This document shows, piece after piece, positions 15,622 through 25,400 of a stretch of DNA of 32,027 bases (the stretch's first letter is position 1; every line of letters starts with the position of its first letter). The position numbers and the translations under genes are program-made. Under the pieces are notes generated by a model. That model did no database searches. It worked only from the letters and a program-made list of their open reading frames with translations, and had not been told where the DNA came from. Location: NCBI GenBank assembly GCA_029938115.1, contig JAPYOP010000041.1, forward strand, positions 1 through 32,027, written 5' to 3'. Source of the DNA: Colwellia sp. (lineage in GTDB: Bacteria > Pseudomonadota > Gammaproteobacteria > Enterobacterales > Alteromonadaceae).

Positions 15622-17397
15622 ATGCTGAAATTATCGACCAGAGTAATGGTCATTTGGGTCGGCCTAGTGTTGGTGGCTTGCGGTTCCAGTAATTCAAATG
15701 ATTTACAGCCGGTTATTCAAATTAGTCGCACCGCCGGAGAACTGCCATTTCATGTTTATGTATCGGCCAGTGATACCCTTATGGATGGAGTAGAGCACCC
15801 TTATGATCAAGTGAGCTATAGCTGGGATTTTGGTGATAGCGACAGCCAGCATATTTTTAACCACCCTGTGAGCCAACAACCAGTCAATGCAAACACAGAT
15901 CAGCAGGGGCCAGAGGCTTCTTATGTTTATAATTATGCCGACAGTTATCAAATTACCCTCACCGCCAGTTACCAGCGCGGTGATGAAATATTACAAGAAA
16001 GTACCACTATTACGGTTAATGCCGCGCAGTGGTCGGGCCAAACTCGCTATGTTGATCCTGACTTGGGTAATGATGAAAATGAGGGTACTTCCACAGAGGC
16101 ACCCTGGAAAAGCTGGAGTGCCATTACTGATTGGTTAACAGCACAAGACCATAGGCGCGCCTTGATTAAACGCGGCACACAACTGCCGGTAGATCACAAT
16201 ATGAATATATCCACTTCCAATATTCGCTTAGGAGCATATGGTGAAGGTGACCGTCCTGAACTGATAGCCACACAAGTTTTCAGTAATTTTATTCGTTTTT
16301 ATCCCGAGACCAGCTTAGAAGATCATGTTTATTCAGATTTAATCCTAAATGGTAATAATGGCAATGTGGGGTCTTTAGTTTATTCAAGTTTATACAAAGA
16401 TACGCAGGCTTATAAACTTAATCACCTAGCATTTATTAATATGAACTTTGTAAATGATGATGATCATGCATTGTCTGAAAGTGGTAGTGAGATCATTAAA
16501 GCTTCAAACTTTATCTCCTTGAATAATCAATATGAAAGCCGAATTGAAGATGTACTGGTTTGGGGCTCAAGTTTTGAGCGCAATCACAGTTTTAAAAATG
16601 GCATCTATGCTGAAATGAAAAAATATCTGGCTATTGTGGGCACTAGTTTTTCTGGTGGTGATGGCAATATGGTGAAAGATCACCCCATATATCCGGCCGG
16701 AATAAACCATGCTTTGTATCGTTGGCTTGATTTTAAGGCTACTTATAGCAATAACTTCTCGATCAATAATGCAGCTAAAGATAACAAAATTCTACAGTAC
16801 ACCCTAGTAGATGGATGCAGCATAACAGGTGGGCGAAATGGACTAGATTATACACGTCACAATGCCGATGCGATGGGATGGTTTAGTGATTTAATTATAC
16901 AAAATAACGCCTTTAAATATTTAGGAATGCCTTCTCAGGGTAACGGCATTATTGGTGGCTCTATTAAACGCATGACGGTCCGCGACAACTTGTTTTATGG
17001 CAATATTCAAAGTGACATAGCGGTGGAAAAAGATGGCGATGTAGACGTGGATTTAATTATCAGTGGCAATAAAATGTGGAAGGGAAGTGAACCTAGTGAC
17101 ACAGGCCCCATGTTAGACCTTCAAGGTATTAAAACACTGACACTCACTAATAACATACTGGTAAATGAGGGGTTGAGTGGGGGCTCTCGTTTATTCACCC
17201 AGTTCAACATTCCTGAAGACCATGATTGGCAACTCGGTAATAATCAGTACTGGGCCCCGGAAATTAGCAGCCCCTTTAAAGTACTTGCAGAAAGTAACTC
17301 TTATTACGATTTTTCGCAGTGGCAGGCACAGGGTTATGATGACAATAGCACTCACAGCGATCCATTATTTGTTAATCCAGAACAGGGCGAGTTTTGA
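15622..17397 (+). CDS. Lipoprotein with PKD domain and right-handed beta-helix, C-terminus apparently cut short
   Basis: AAGGAG lies 7 nt before the ATG. The N-terminus has a lipobox LVAC with the acylated cysteine at residue 20 and glycine at +2, favouring the outer membrane. Residues about 28-135 are a PKD domain (YSWDFGDS, SYVYNYADSYQITLTAS). From about 142, RYVDPDLGNDENEGTSTEAPWKSW begins a pectate-lyase-like parallel beta-helix (DUF1565 style) that runs to about 520 with repeated I-x-x-N-x-F turns. Related polysaccharide lyases and surface glycan-binding proteins share this layout, but no catalytic residues can be named. The protein stops at DPLFVNPEQGEF, which in relatives is normally followed by a stretch reaching a SPAI-type end, so the tail seems lost. 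A CRP site upstream suggests carbon-source control. Confidence 0.8.
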   Translation: MLKLSTRVMVIWVGLVLVACGSSNSNDLQPVIQISRTAGELPFHVYVSASDTLMDGVEHPYDQVSYSWDFGDSDSQHIFNHPVSQQPVNANTDQQGPEASYVYNYADSYQITLTASYQRGDEILQESTTITVNAAQWSGQTRYVDPDLGNDENEGTSTEAPWKSWSAITDWLTAQDHRRALIKRGTQLPVDHNMNISTSNIRLGAYGEGDRPELIATQVFSNFIRFYPETSLEDHVYSDLILNGNNGNVGSLVYSSLYKDTQAYKLNHLAFINMNFVNDDDHALSESGSEIIKASNFISLNNQYESRIEDVLVWGSSFERNHSFKNGIYAEMKKYLAIVGTSFSGGDGNMVKDHPIYPAGINHALYRWLDFKATYSNNFSINNAAKDNKILQYTLVDGCSITGGRNGLDYTRHNADAMGWFSDLIIQNNAFKYLGMPSQGNGIIGGSIKRMTVRDNLFYGNIQSDIAVEKDGDVDVDLIISGNKMWKGSEPSDTGPMLDLQGIKTLTLTNNILVNEGLSGGSRLFTQFNIPEDHDWQLGNNQYWAPEISSPFKVLAESNSYYDFSQWQAQGYDDNSTHSDPLFVNPEQGEF

Positions 17398-17528
17398 ATA
17401 AAGCTCTAATCTGTTAAATATCATTGTTTATAAGTAGCATAATTAAAATAAGAAAAAGGGTGGATAGGCAAAATGTGAAATAATAAATGTTTAAAAATCA
17501 CATCTTAAGTTACATTTTTGGATGGATT

Positions 17529-17542
17529 AATATCCTGATATT
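17529..17542. promoter_or_regulatory. Small palindrome upstream of DUF2846-like gene
   Basis: AATATC and GATATT form a perfect 6-bp inverted repeat around CT, 61 bp before the start codon, overlapping a possible -35 (TTGCAC). It could be an operator, but it is short and AT-rich. Confidence 0.25.
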
Positions 17543-17603
17543 GCACACTAATTGAACGGAAATTTTAAGTGCGTGATATAAAACAATCTATTAAGGAATT
17601 ACT

Positions 17604-18113
17604 ATGTTTAAAACAATATCAATTATATTTTCAATCTTTATTTTTTTACCCGGCTGTGCAACAGCACCGTCTTCGGCCCCTAAGTTTGCAGATGTTATTG
17701 TGCCTGCCGTATCAGCCGATAAAGGGGTATTAGTCATATTTAGGAAAACCACTAAACCCTACTTGTATAATATGCGAGTTGATATTGATGGTGCCCCAAC
17801 AGCATTGTTACCCAATGACACCTTTTCATGGGTTGAACTAAGTGAGGGTGATCATAATATTACAATAGATTGGCCATTTATATCGGGCATGCCTTCAACC
17901 TCAGTTCCGGTATCGGTTGTTGCTGGCCAGACACAATATATAGAGTTAAACAGTGACGTTTCAGTGTCTATGTCAGTATCGTTAAGTTCTGGTGCATCTT
18001 CATCTTCTGTTGGTGGTGCAAGTGGCAGTAATAGTGGACTTATATTGACGAAATCTGAAGCTGTAAAAGAATTAACTGAATGTTGTCAATATGTAAAATT
18101 GGTGACGGAGTAA
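17604..18113 (+). CDS. Small DUF2846-like lipoprotein
   Basis: AAGGAA lies 6 nt before the ATG. The lipobox LPGC puts the acylated cysteine at residue 18. The core (residues about 40-120) has VLVIFRKTTKPYLYNMRVDIDG, a short strand with ALLPNDTFSWVEL, then EGDHNITIDW and a final strand VAGQTQYIEL, the pattern of DUF2846/PEGA-like small beta domains in lipoproteins. A serine-rich linker (SLSSGASSSSVGGASGS) separates this from a short tail with a CC pair. It is predicted to be membrane-attached and periplasm-facing; the function is unknown. It is the last + strand gene before the convergent operon. Confidence 0.7.
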   Translation: MFKTISIIFSIFIFLPGCATAPSSAPKFADVIVPAVSADKGVLVIFRKTTKPYLYNMRVDIDGAPTALLPNDTFSWVELSEGDHNITIDWPFISGMPSTSVPVSVVAGQTQYIELNSDVSVSMSVSLSSGASSSSVGGASGSNSGLILTKSEAVKELTECCQYVKLVTE

Positions 18114-18127
18114 ATATTACTGAGAAT

Positions 18128-18135
18128 GGGGGGGG
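18128..18135. repeat. Homopolymeric G8 tract
   Basis: Eight consecutive G residues lie 15 nt after the lipoprotein stop. This is unusual in such AT-rich intergenic DNA and prone to slippage, but it affects no coding frame. Confidence 0.6.
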
Positions 18136-18171
18136 ACTACAAAGTCCTAGATACTGAGCTATAAATCGCTT

Positions 18172-18204
18172 GCCTATAAATAAGAATTAATATTATTTAT
18201 AGGC
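18172..18204. terminator. Hairpin in the convergent intergenic region, possible bidirectional terminator
   Basis: GCCTATAAATAA and TTATTTATAGGC form a perfect 12-bp stem with a 9-base loop, between the ends of two convergent transcription units (stops at 18113 and 18232). The stem is AT-rich and lacks a clean T tract on either side, so it is a likely but atypical terminator. Confidence 0.5.
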
Positions 18205-18231
18205 TGGTCGTGGTAATTAATGTAATTATTG

Positions 18232-21200
18232 TTAAATATCGTTGCTATTCAATAGGCCACTTATATTTTTAGTTAACCAGCCCCCTTTTTGCTCTTGATT
18301 TATTTTCTGTAATTCAACAGAAGCCCGCTCAAGACTAATTCTTTGATCTGCAATGTCTTGATAAATACGTTCTGTACGTTTTCTACGTTTTATCGACATA
18401 CCAGCATCAAGAAAACTCTCTAAAGCTTCAATTAATTTATCTATAAATCGATGTTTCTTTTGTATGCCAATGTCTATGTTGACTTTTGTTAACTGCTGTT
18501 TAACGTGGCTTTCAATTGCATTTAATTCTGCTTGAAAAAACTCTGTTTGAGCCATGTTTTTCTCACGTACCAATTGGCAGGTATGTAATACAAGTTCTTG
18601 GTCCAATAATCCAAAATTACTAATATTTGCTAGGGCTTTTGCTGCACTTTTAGCTAAGTTTGTTTTTTTACCGTTAAGTTGCTGGCAAAGCTGATAAACC
18701 TGATCCCATTGTTGCCACCGATAAATGAAGTCAAGACCAGTGCCCTTAATATTCTGTATGCCAATCATTTTATTGCAAAGCCCAATAGGCGTACTTTTTA
18801 TCATTAATTGAATTAAGGCATTACCACTGATGTGTTCATCCTTAACAATGATAATACGATCACGAAACCAATTCCATAATTGAAGGCGAAGTTTGTCACC
18901 ATCAATGTTGATATTTGGATTTACAATATCTTGTATCCAGAATTTAAACTCTTGTAATTCTTTATGTGCTTGATCACGAAAATTTAATAAATTGAGTATC
19001 TCATCTTCATTAAGGGCGGAAAGGTGTGATGTTAGTATGTCTCTTGATGCCCATTGATCTGATATTTCAGCTGAATTTTCAACGGATAAACCTTCTAGCA
19101 TGGCTTTAACACGAGATCGAATGTCTGCCTCGTTCATGGGGATGCGCAAGTACTGGCAGATCGAAACTAGTTTATGTTGCAATGTTTTTCGATCTAGCTT
19201 GTTACTGGGGGTTAACAGTATATTGCTAGTTCTCTTTTGCCATTGCGCTTCAATATATTTTATTAATCCATCGACGTTGGATCCAATTAAATAATGTTTA
19301 TCAGCACTTAAATCATTTGCAATCATTTTGGCGAATACTTCAGAGCGAGTAATTCTATCAGCTCTATTATTCACTACGGTGGTCAACCAGATGTGAGGTT
19401 GACACTGAAGCGTAATTTTATCTAGGGATAAACGCTGCCAGTTATTTAATGTGGCTAGACGTTCGTTGGCTGACATACCATTAATGAAAACGAGCTTACG
19501 GCGTTGTAACCTACATTCTGGGTAAATTTTTAATACACCTAGATCAGGTACAACCTTATCCGCCATAGATTTTAAGGCCATATCCTGAGGGATACCCAGT
19601 ACAGAAGCCATTTTTGATACAAGCGCAATGTTAGTCGGGTGTTCTTCATACGGAAACCGGGAAAGAATATCTGGAGCCAGAAAAAAGCTTTCATACCACT
19701 TAACTTGATGGAAATCGCTATTATTTTCACGAGCAGCAATTTCCAACAAAGGGCTCATAGTCTCTTCACTGGTAATTAGGGTAGAATTTTTAGGTACAAA
19801 ACGCATCATTACTTTGGGTATGTCGATACCAGATGGACCCTGAATATCTTCGTGATCAGGGTAGCAGTTGGTAATAGTCGCTAAGTCATCTTGCATCCAT
19901 TGTTGTTGTAATATATTAATGTATCTAGGGGTTAATCCCATGCATTCCCATAAAAGTACATTCACCTTTAATTTAGCCGCCAAGCGAGTAAGGTGCAGTT
20001 GCTCCCATATGCTGGCTTTATCGTAGGGACGAAATAAAAACAATTCCTTAAGTGGGCGATTTAAAGACGCATATAAAAACTGCGCTTCACAACCGGTTGA
20101 TTTTGAAATAAGGGATAAACCATGGGCATTGAACAATGCCGCCTTTAAGCGCTCTGTTCCAGATTTCCCCCGGGTTCCCCAGCCGCCCATTACAAAAGGT
20201 ATAGACTTTCTTGCTTTACGGAATTCTTGATTAAGCCAAAAATGTTGGCCAAAAAATACAGCCGTGATAGCCACCAAAAAGATACTTAGCTGCTCTAAGG
20301 TGTTCTGATAAACTGAATAAAAATAATTATGTAACTCTCTGTATATTTCTGAGATAGCATAAAAAGGAATGAGTGCTGGAAAAAACCGAGAAATACGCGT
20401 GTCCATGGGTAAGGGTACATTTTGTTCCTCATAGGGCTGAATGCTAAAATTAAACCCCAGCTTCATAAGCTTCTGTAAATATTGATTAGCCGGAACATCA
20501 TCTTTCTCTTGCCAATTTCTAAGCTCTGAAAATTCTTTAAAATTATAACTAATATTAAGTTTGGCCCAAAGGCGTTTAAATAGATTGTTAGGAGGCCGTA
20601 TCACAGTAATACCTTCACTGGTATAAAGCTTCACCGGTTTTGTTGGCCAGCCTTGATCTAAGCTAGACAATACTTGGTCAACTAAAGGCAAGTAGGGGCG
20701 CCAACCTTGTTCTTGCTCATTTAATACTGGCTCGCCAGGCACTTTAGTTTCACTGGATTCAGCTAGTTTTTGTGGGGGGACTTGGACATTACCGTAGAAA
20801 ATTCGTCCCAGTGTGTGATTGTAGTTTTGTCGTTTATCAGTTGATGGATTGCGCCATTCGTGTACAAAACGCCATAGCCTAAAACCTAGAGTGTAACCTC
20901 CACGAATAGTGAGGCTGCGTTTATTCTTGCTGATGTCTAAACCAATCCCCTGTTTATTTAATGCAGATAAATGCCGACCTAGTTCATGCTCGGAAATATT
21001 TGGAATCTGTACTTTTTTAACATTCTCAAAGGGTAATGTATTTAATCCATACAGGCTTTCAGTCTTATCCGAGCCTTGCTTGCAGTGCCACAGTTGTTCA
21101 CGTTCTAAAGCCGCCCAACGCCGTATGCGGGTTGCATTATGGCCAGTATTTAAGTCGGTTAAGCGTTGATGGCATACACTGTAAAAGTGTTTTTCTTCAT

Positions 21201-22467
21201 CTGGAAATGACTGTTTTAAAATGACATATATTTCAGTACACTTTTCCATTAAAAGGCGCAACATAACGTCATCTTGTTCTTTTTTAAGGCTGCTTAAATA
21301 GCAGCCTATATAATTGTTTAGACTGCTATTTAAGCTCACTTTTAGATTGTTTCTGGTATTTTCAGGATTGAGATCGTGTTTATCGTCTGTTTTATTATTA
21401 GCTAAACCGTCTAAAATAGGTATCAGAGTAATCCAGGCTTTAGCTCGTACATATGAAGAAGGATCATTTTGGCTGAGTTGTTCAAACAGACTAAAACTCA
21501 AGTGCTCTGGCATATATTTTAAGTTTTCACATAACTGCTGGCGCACATATATACTAGGGTCATCCAGTAAAAGGTAAATTAATGCGCCCAGTTCTTCGCC
21601 ATTAAAGTTCTGCTGATATTCCAGTAAAACGGATAAAGCGCGTGCACGAAAAAATAAGTCATCGGGTAACGATGAAGGTTTTTTTAATCTATGGGTCAAT
21701 AAAAGAACCGCGCTATCTTCAGAAAAACTCAGTAAAAGTGCTAAAGCTTCAGTTTGTACCCAAATAGGTTGATAGGGGTCAGCTGCTACACGGTAAGCAT
21801 GTTGAATTAATTTAGGGTCAACTTGACTAATTATTTCTGTACTTAAATTGTCAAAGGCTACACGTAAGCAACCAGTGGCTTCATAGGCGACACGTTCATC
21901 CATGTCATAGCGTATTAGCGGGCTTAGTTTCTCCTCAAGATTTAATGCCTTCATTAGAACTTGAATCTCATTGCTGGTTTTATCCTTGGCAATGTGTTGG
22001 ATCAAAAAACCTAATCGTTTTAATAAAAAACATAAACTATGTTCATATTTAGCGACCATATTTTGGTAGCGGTCTTTTATGGCATCGTTGCCAAACCAGC
22101 GCTTCTTCGCTTTATAGTCTTTAGTGATTTGTTTTTTTGAATAGCCCATGAATTCCAAAAAAGTCATTTGGTGCTGCCAAAGCTCTTCTTCAGTTGAGGC
22201 TCTTTGAGTTTGGCTAGAAAATATTCCGTAACGATCATGTAAACTTTCTATGTGCTGGAATTTAAGTTCAATTTCTAGGCTAATAAAGTGGCATAACGGT
22301 TGGTGTTGTATTTTGTTTTTTACATTTTCTGTATTTGATTGACTTGTTTTTTGTTGCCAAAGAACAAACCCTTCAATTGTTTCGTTTATCTCTTGCTCGT
22401 ACACCCGCTGCCAAAAGTCTAGCATTTCTAGAGTTAGTAGTGACTTAAGGTCGGTATTAACAGGCAT
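18232..22467 (-). CDS. PgsB/CapB-like poly-gamma-glutamate ligase with HEAT-like N-terminal region
   Basis: The ligase core (residues about 758-1160) follows Bacillus PgsB/CapB motif by motif: the P-loop GTRGKSGTERL with GKS at 767-769; SKSTGCEA; WECMGLTPRY (E841, C842); NCYPDHEDIQGP; VPDLGVLKIYP; INGMSANERLATLNNW; and NNRADRITRS (1033-1041). A single membrane helix (727-745) precedes it followed by basic residues, exactly as PgsB carries its N-terminal helix. PgsB is an ATP-dependent amide ligase that polymerises glutamate. It is about 390 aa, whereas this protein is 1411 aa, with about 700 extra N-terminal residues containing HEAT-like helical repeats (about 185-400) and 250 extra C-terminal helical residues. 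It lies 8 bp after the exporter-like gene and is the last gene of the operon. The start has only a weak ribosome binding site, so translation may be coupled. The monomer cannot be read from sequence. Confidence 0.85.
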   Translation of the reverse strand: MPVNTDLKSLLTLEMLDFWQRVYEQEINETIEGFVLWQQKTSQSNTENVKNKIQHQPLCHFISLEIELKFQHIESLHDRYGIFSSQTQRASTEEELWQHQMTFLEFMGYSKKQITKDYKAKKRWFGNDAIKDRYQNMVAKYEHSLCFLLKRLGFLIQHIAKDKTSNEIQVLMKALNLEEKLSPLIRYDMDERVAYEATGCLRVAFDNLSTEIISQVDPKLIQHAYRVAADPYQPIWVQTEALALLLSFSEDSAVLLLTHRLKKPSSLPDDLFFRARALSVLLEYQQNFNGEELGALIYLLLDDPSIYVRQQLCENLKYMPEHLSFSLFEQLSQNDPSSYVRAKAWITLIPILDGLANNKTDDKHDLNPENTRNNLKVSLNSSLNNYIGCYLSSLKKEQDDVMLRLLMEKCTEIYVILKQSFPDEEKHFYSVCHQRLTDLNTGHNATRIRRWAALEREQLWHCKQGSDKTESLYGLNTLPFENVKKVQIPNISEHELGRHLSALNKQGIGLDISKNKRSLTIRGGYTLGFRLWRFVHEWRNPSTDKRQNYNHTLGRIFYGNVQVPPQKLAESSETKVPGEPVLNEQEQGWRPYLPLVDQVLSSLDQGWPTKPVKLYTSEGITVIRPPNNLFKRLWAKLNISYNFKEFSELRNWQEKDDVPANQYLQKLMKLGFNFSIQPYEEQNVPLPMDTRISRFFPALIPFYAISEIYRELHNYFYSVYQNTLEQLSIFLVAITAVFFGQHFWLNQEFRKARKSIPFVMGGWGTRGKSGTERLKAALFNAHGLSLISKSTGCEAQFLYASLNRPLKELFLFRPYDKASIWEQLHLTRLAAKLKVNVLLWECMGLTPRYINILQQQWMQDDLATITNCYPDHEDIQGPSGIDIPKVMMRFVPKNSTLITSEETMSPLLEIAARENNSDFHQVKWYESFFLAPDILSRFPYEEHPTNIALVSKMASVLGIPQDMALKSMADKVVPDLGVLKIYPECRLQRRKLVFINGMSANERLATLNNWQRLSLDKITLQCQPHIWLTTVVNNRADRITRSEVFAKMIANDLSADKHYLIGSNVDGLIKYIEAQWQKRTSNILLTPSNKLDRKTLQHKLVSICQYLRIPMNEADIRSRVKAMLEGLSVENSAEISDQWASRDILTSHLSALNEDEILNLLNFRDQAHKELQEFKFWIQDIVNPNINIDGDKLRLQLWNWFRDRIIIVKDEHISGNALIQLMIKSTPIGLCNKMIGIQNIKGTGLDFIYRWQQWDQVYQLCQQLNGKKTNLAKSAAKALANISNFGLLDQELVLHTCQLVREKNMAQTEFFQAELNAIESHVKQQLTKVNIDIGIQKKHRFIDKLIEALESFLDAGMSIKRRKRTERIYQDIADQRISLERASVELQKINQEQKGGWLTKNISGLLNSNDI

Positions 22468-22475
22468 AGTCTTGG

Positions 22476-25400
22476 TTACTCATTGTTTGTTCTAGACGGT
22501 TGATGCCCGCTTATATCTCGCTGGCGTAAACGGTAAAATGCTGATTCGGCAGAGCGATAATCTGTGAGTCCACGTCCATGGCTGAAATTCCAACTTGTTT
22601 CTAGTGTAATGCCATACTCATTGCGATCTAAATCATTGGTAAGTCTAAGTTTCCATTGCAATGCATCATCTTGATTTATTTTTTGCCAATAACTTAAATT
22701 TATAGCCAGGTTTGGTTTTTCAACCACGTGCAGGCGATCTTCATCCTTTAAATAATTGCGGTAGTGATAATTAAGGCCTAGCTCTAGGGGCTTATAATAT
22801 TGGCGCCAGCCAATACCGACTTGTACATATTCGGCCTTTATAGAGCTGTCTAATTCATTGCTCACTATACGTATGTGGCTGCTCCAAAAACTATCAAGCC
22901 AGGGTCGTCCCGACATTGTTTTTTCAAATCGTAATCCCCAGCGATGATTAACCTGATATTGGCTATAAATATCATTGTCAGTAGAGAAAGCAGGATTACC
23001 TTCAGAAAGGTGGCGCGCAAAAATATGAAATTGATAACCATGTTTTAAAGTTTCGTTAATATCATGATTTTGTTTTAGAATGCCAGTTGCAAACCACTTA
23101 AACGGTGTATTGTCAGTGGTCTGAATAAACAACGATTGTTTTAATTGCCAGCGCCAACTAGATTTAGGCCAAGCTCCTTGTAACCATTGGTGGCTGCCTA
23201 AAATGCTTATGTTGTTTCTGCTGTGCTCGCGAGCAAATAAATCATGACGCCAAAAGCAACTTAAACAGTCAAGTTTTTTTCGATACTGCCAGCCACCTTC
23301 AACAAATTTTTCGTTATCTGAACCTGTAATATCGCTATCAAAATCTCGACGTGTTTGATATCGCACATAGGCACCATTAGTATGGTTTTGTGTGTTTTTA
23401 AGTCTAGCACTTTCTATTGTTAGTTTTTTACTAGCCAATTCTTTCATCGAAAGGATTGCCCCCCCCTGGGATGGACGAGGGTTATGGCTGATTGTTTCAC
23501 TGTCATTTGCAATGTTAAGGGGCTTTAAATCGTTGTTAAGGATATTTTGTTTTAGGCTCATTACACGTAGCATGGCCTGCTCTTGACGCTCATTTGGTTT
23601 TAACAATAATGAGCCTGAATGGGCTTGATATTGATAGCGGTGTTTTACTTTTCCATGACTAAATTCATCTATCCGCAACCAGCTAGGTTCATCAAAGTAC
23701 AATTCAAGGGGTTGTTGGTGGGTTGCCACATCATAGCGTTTGTATATAGGCTTTAATAAAGGTTGCCATTTTTCATTTAAATAGGCTTGGGCTTTAACAT
23801 ACAGCCATTGATCCTGGCTAGGATCTATTAAAGTTATCGCCACTTTTTGTTGACCTGCGGGTACACGAATATTTGTAGTATGTTTTAAGGTGTCTAGGTT
23901 CACCGTTTTAATCGTTTTTCCGTTACGGCTAATTTTTACATTACCAGTGTGAGTGTATTGGTACGGGTATCGGGCAAGTGAAAACTTTAATCTAATACGA
24001 GTTTTAGTCTTGAAACGGGTAATAAAACCAAGTTTATTATGGCCGTGAAGTCGTTCACCTTCTGCCGCTTTACCAGACCATATTAGCTTTTCTCTCTCCG
24101 CTATATACTCACTGTTATCACTGGTATTAGAACGTCGGTTTCCGGCACTGGCTACAACCATATCCACAGGCTGGAAAAAGGAATGTTCATTTAACTTGCT
24201 AATTAAGGTTTTAATTCTGTTGTGTTTTATATAGGGCTGCGCCAAGGAATTTGCCTGGGCGAGCCATTGTGATTTCTCTTGTGGTTTCACTTTTGGCCAA
24301 TGCCATAAACCCATTAATAAATGTTGTTCAACGTCATTAATGTCGTCACTATTTTTGTTGGCCGTATTTAATACCATATATGTAACCAGTGATTGGCTGA
24401 GACGTGAAAGACTATGACGGATATGCCAGTTCGAAGATGTATTGGCTAAAGCCCACTTTAGATTGGACCTGTTGTAGTTTTGAGGCCTTTCATTATCTAT
24501 ATTGTCATTGCAAAATTGTAAACTAGTAACGTCAATGTTGTTTAAAATCGTCTCTGTAGAAAGCAGTTGTTTACTCAGTTTAGTATTGGTGGATTTATCC
24601 GTATAGTTAGAAAGTGAGGTTGATTGTGAAAGGGCCGACCCCTGTATAGATTTTACTAAGTTACTCAATAAAGGGTGGCTTAAAACTTTAGCGCTAACAA
24701 AGGCAGTATGGATCATGGGCCTAATACTGAGGTGGTGTAATCCTGGCCCTAGTGAGAGTGTTGATGAATGAGAATTTCCAGGTAAGTTTTCAGAGTTAGA
24801 GAGCAGTGTCAGACCCGAGCTGGCTTTACTATTGATAATAGGAATCCATTTTTTACTTCCATTATTATTTATTTCAATCCAATCGTTTAACGGAGGTTGA
24901 AGGGTGTTATTTTCATGCTTTAGACGTATGGATATCTGCATTTCAATGGGACCAATGACGGAATACTGAACAGGGCTCGCGGTTTGTGCCAAAGCCATCT
25001 GAAAATACAGCTCACGCTGATGTTGGTAAAGCTGTACTCGGCCAGTGCTCTTAGTCGGTGAAATAGATATTGGTACTCGTAACTCATCGTGAACTATTAT
25101 CCCTTTGTGTTTGCCCTGGTGTATTGATGTTGAGGGGCTTTGTTTAGCCCATGTTAACCAATTAGCAGGGTTCTTATTGTCCGGAATGGTATTTAGAAAA
25201 CGATGCCAGGGATTATTTTTATCCAGGTCCTCACTATGCTCTTCGGCTTTCTGCCAGTCTTGATGCCAAAGAGCATGCCATACATAGAGTAACGGGGATG
25301 TATTACTTTGACCAAAATGCCATGCTTGTTGCAATTTGGCATGCTGATAGGGTAGATGATGGTTAAGGGTCTTGGTCAATTCAAATAACCTTAATGCCAT

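Noticed and set aside
17477..17512. TGTGA and TCACA half-sites upstream of the DUF2846-like gene
   Set aside because: The half-sites are about 19 bp apart rather than 6, so this is not a CRP site.
18232..22467. Assignment of the ligase as MurC-F or folylpolyglutamate synthase
   Set aside because: The motif set (ECMG, PDLGVLKI, NGMSANERLATLNNW, NNRADR) and the membrane helix before the P-loop fit PgsB/CapB, not cell-wall or folate ligases.
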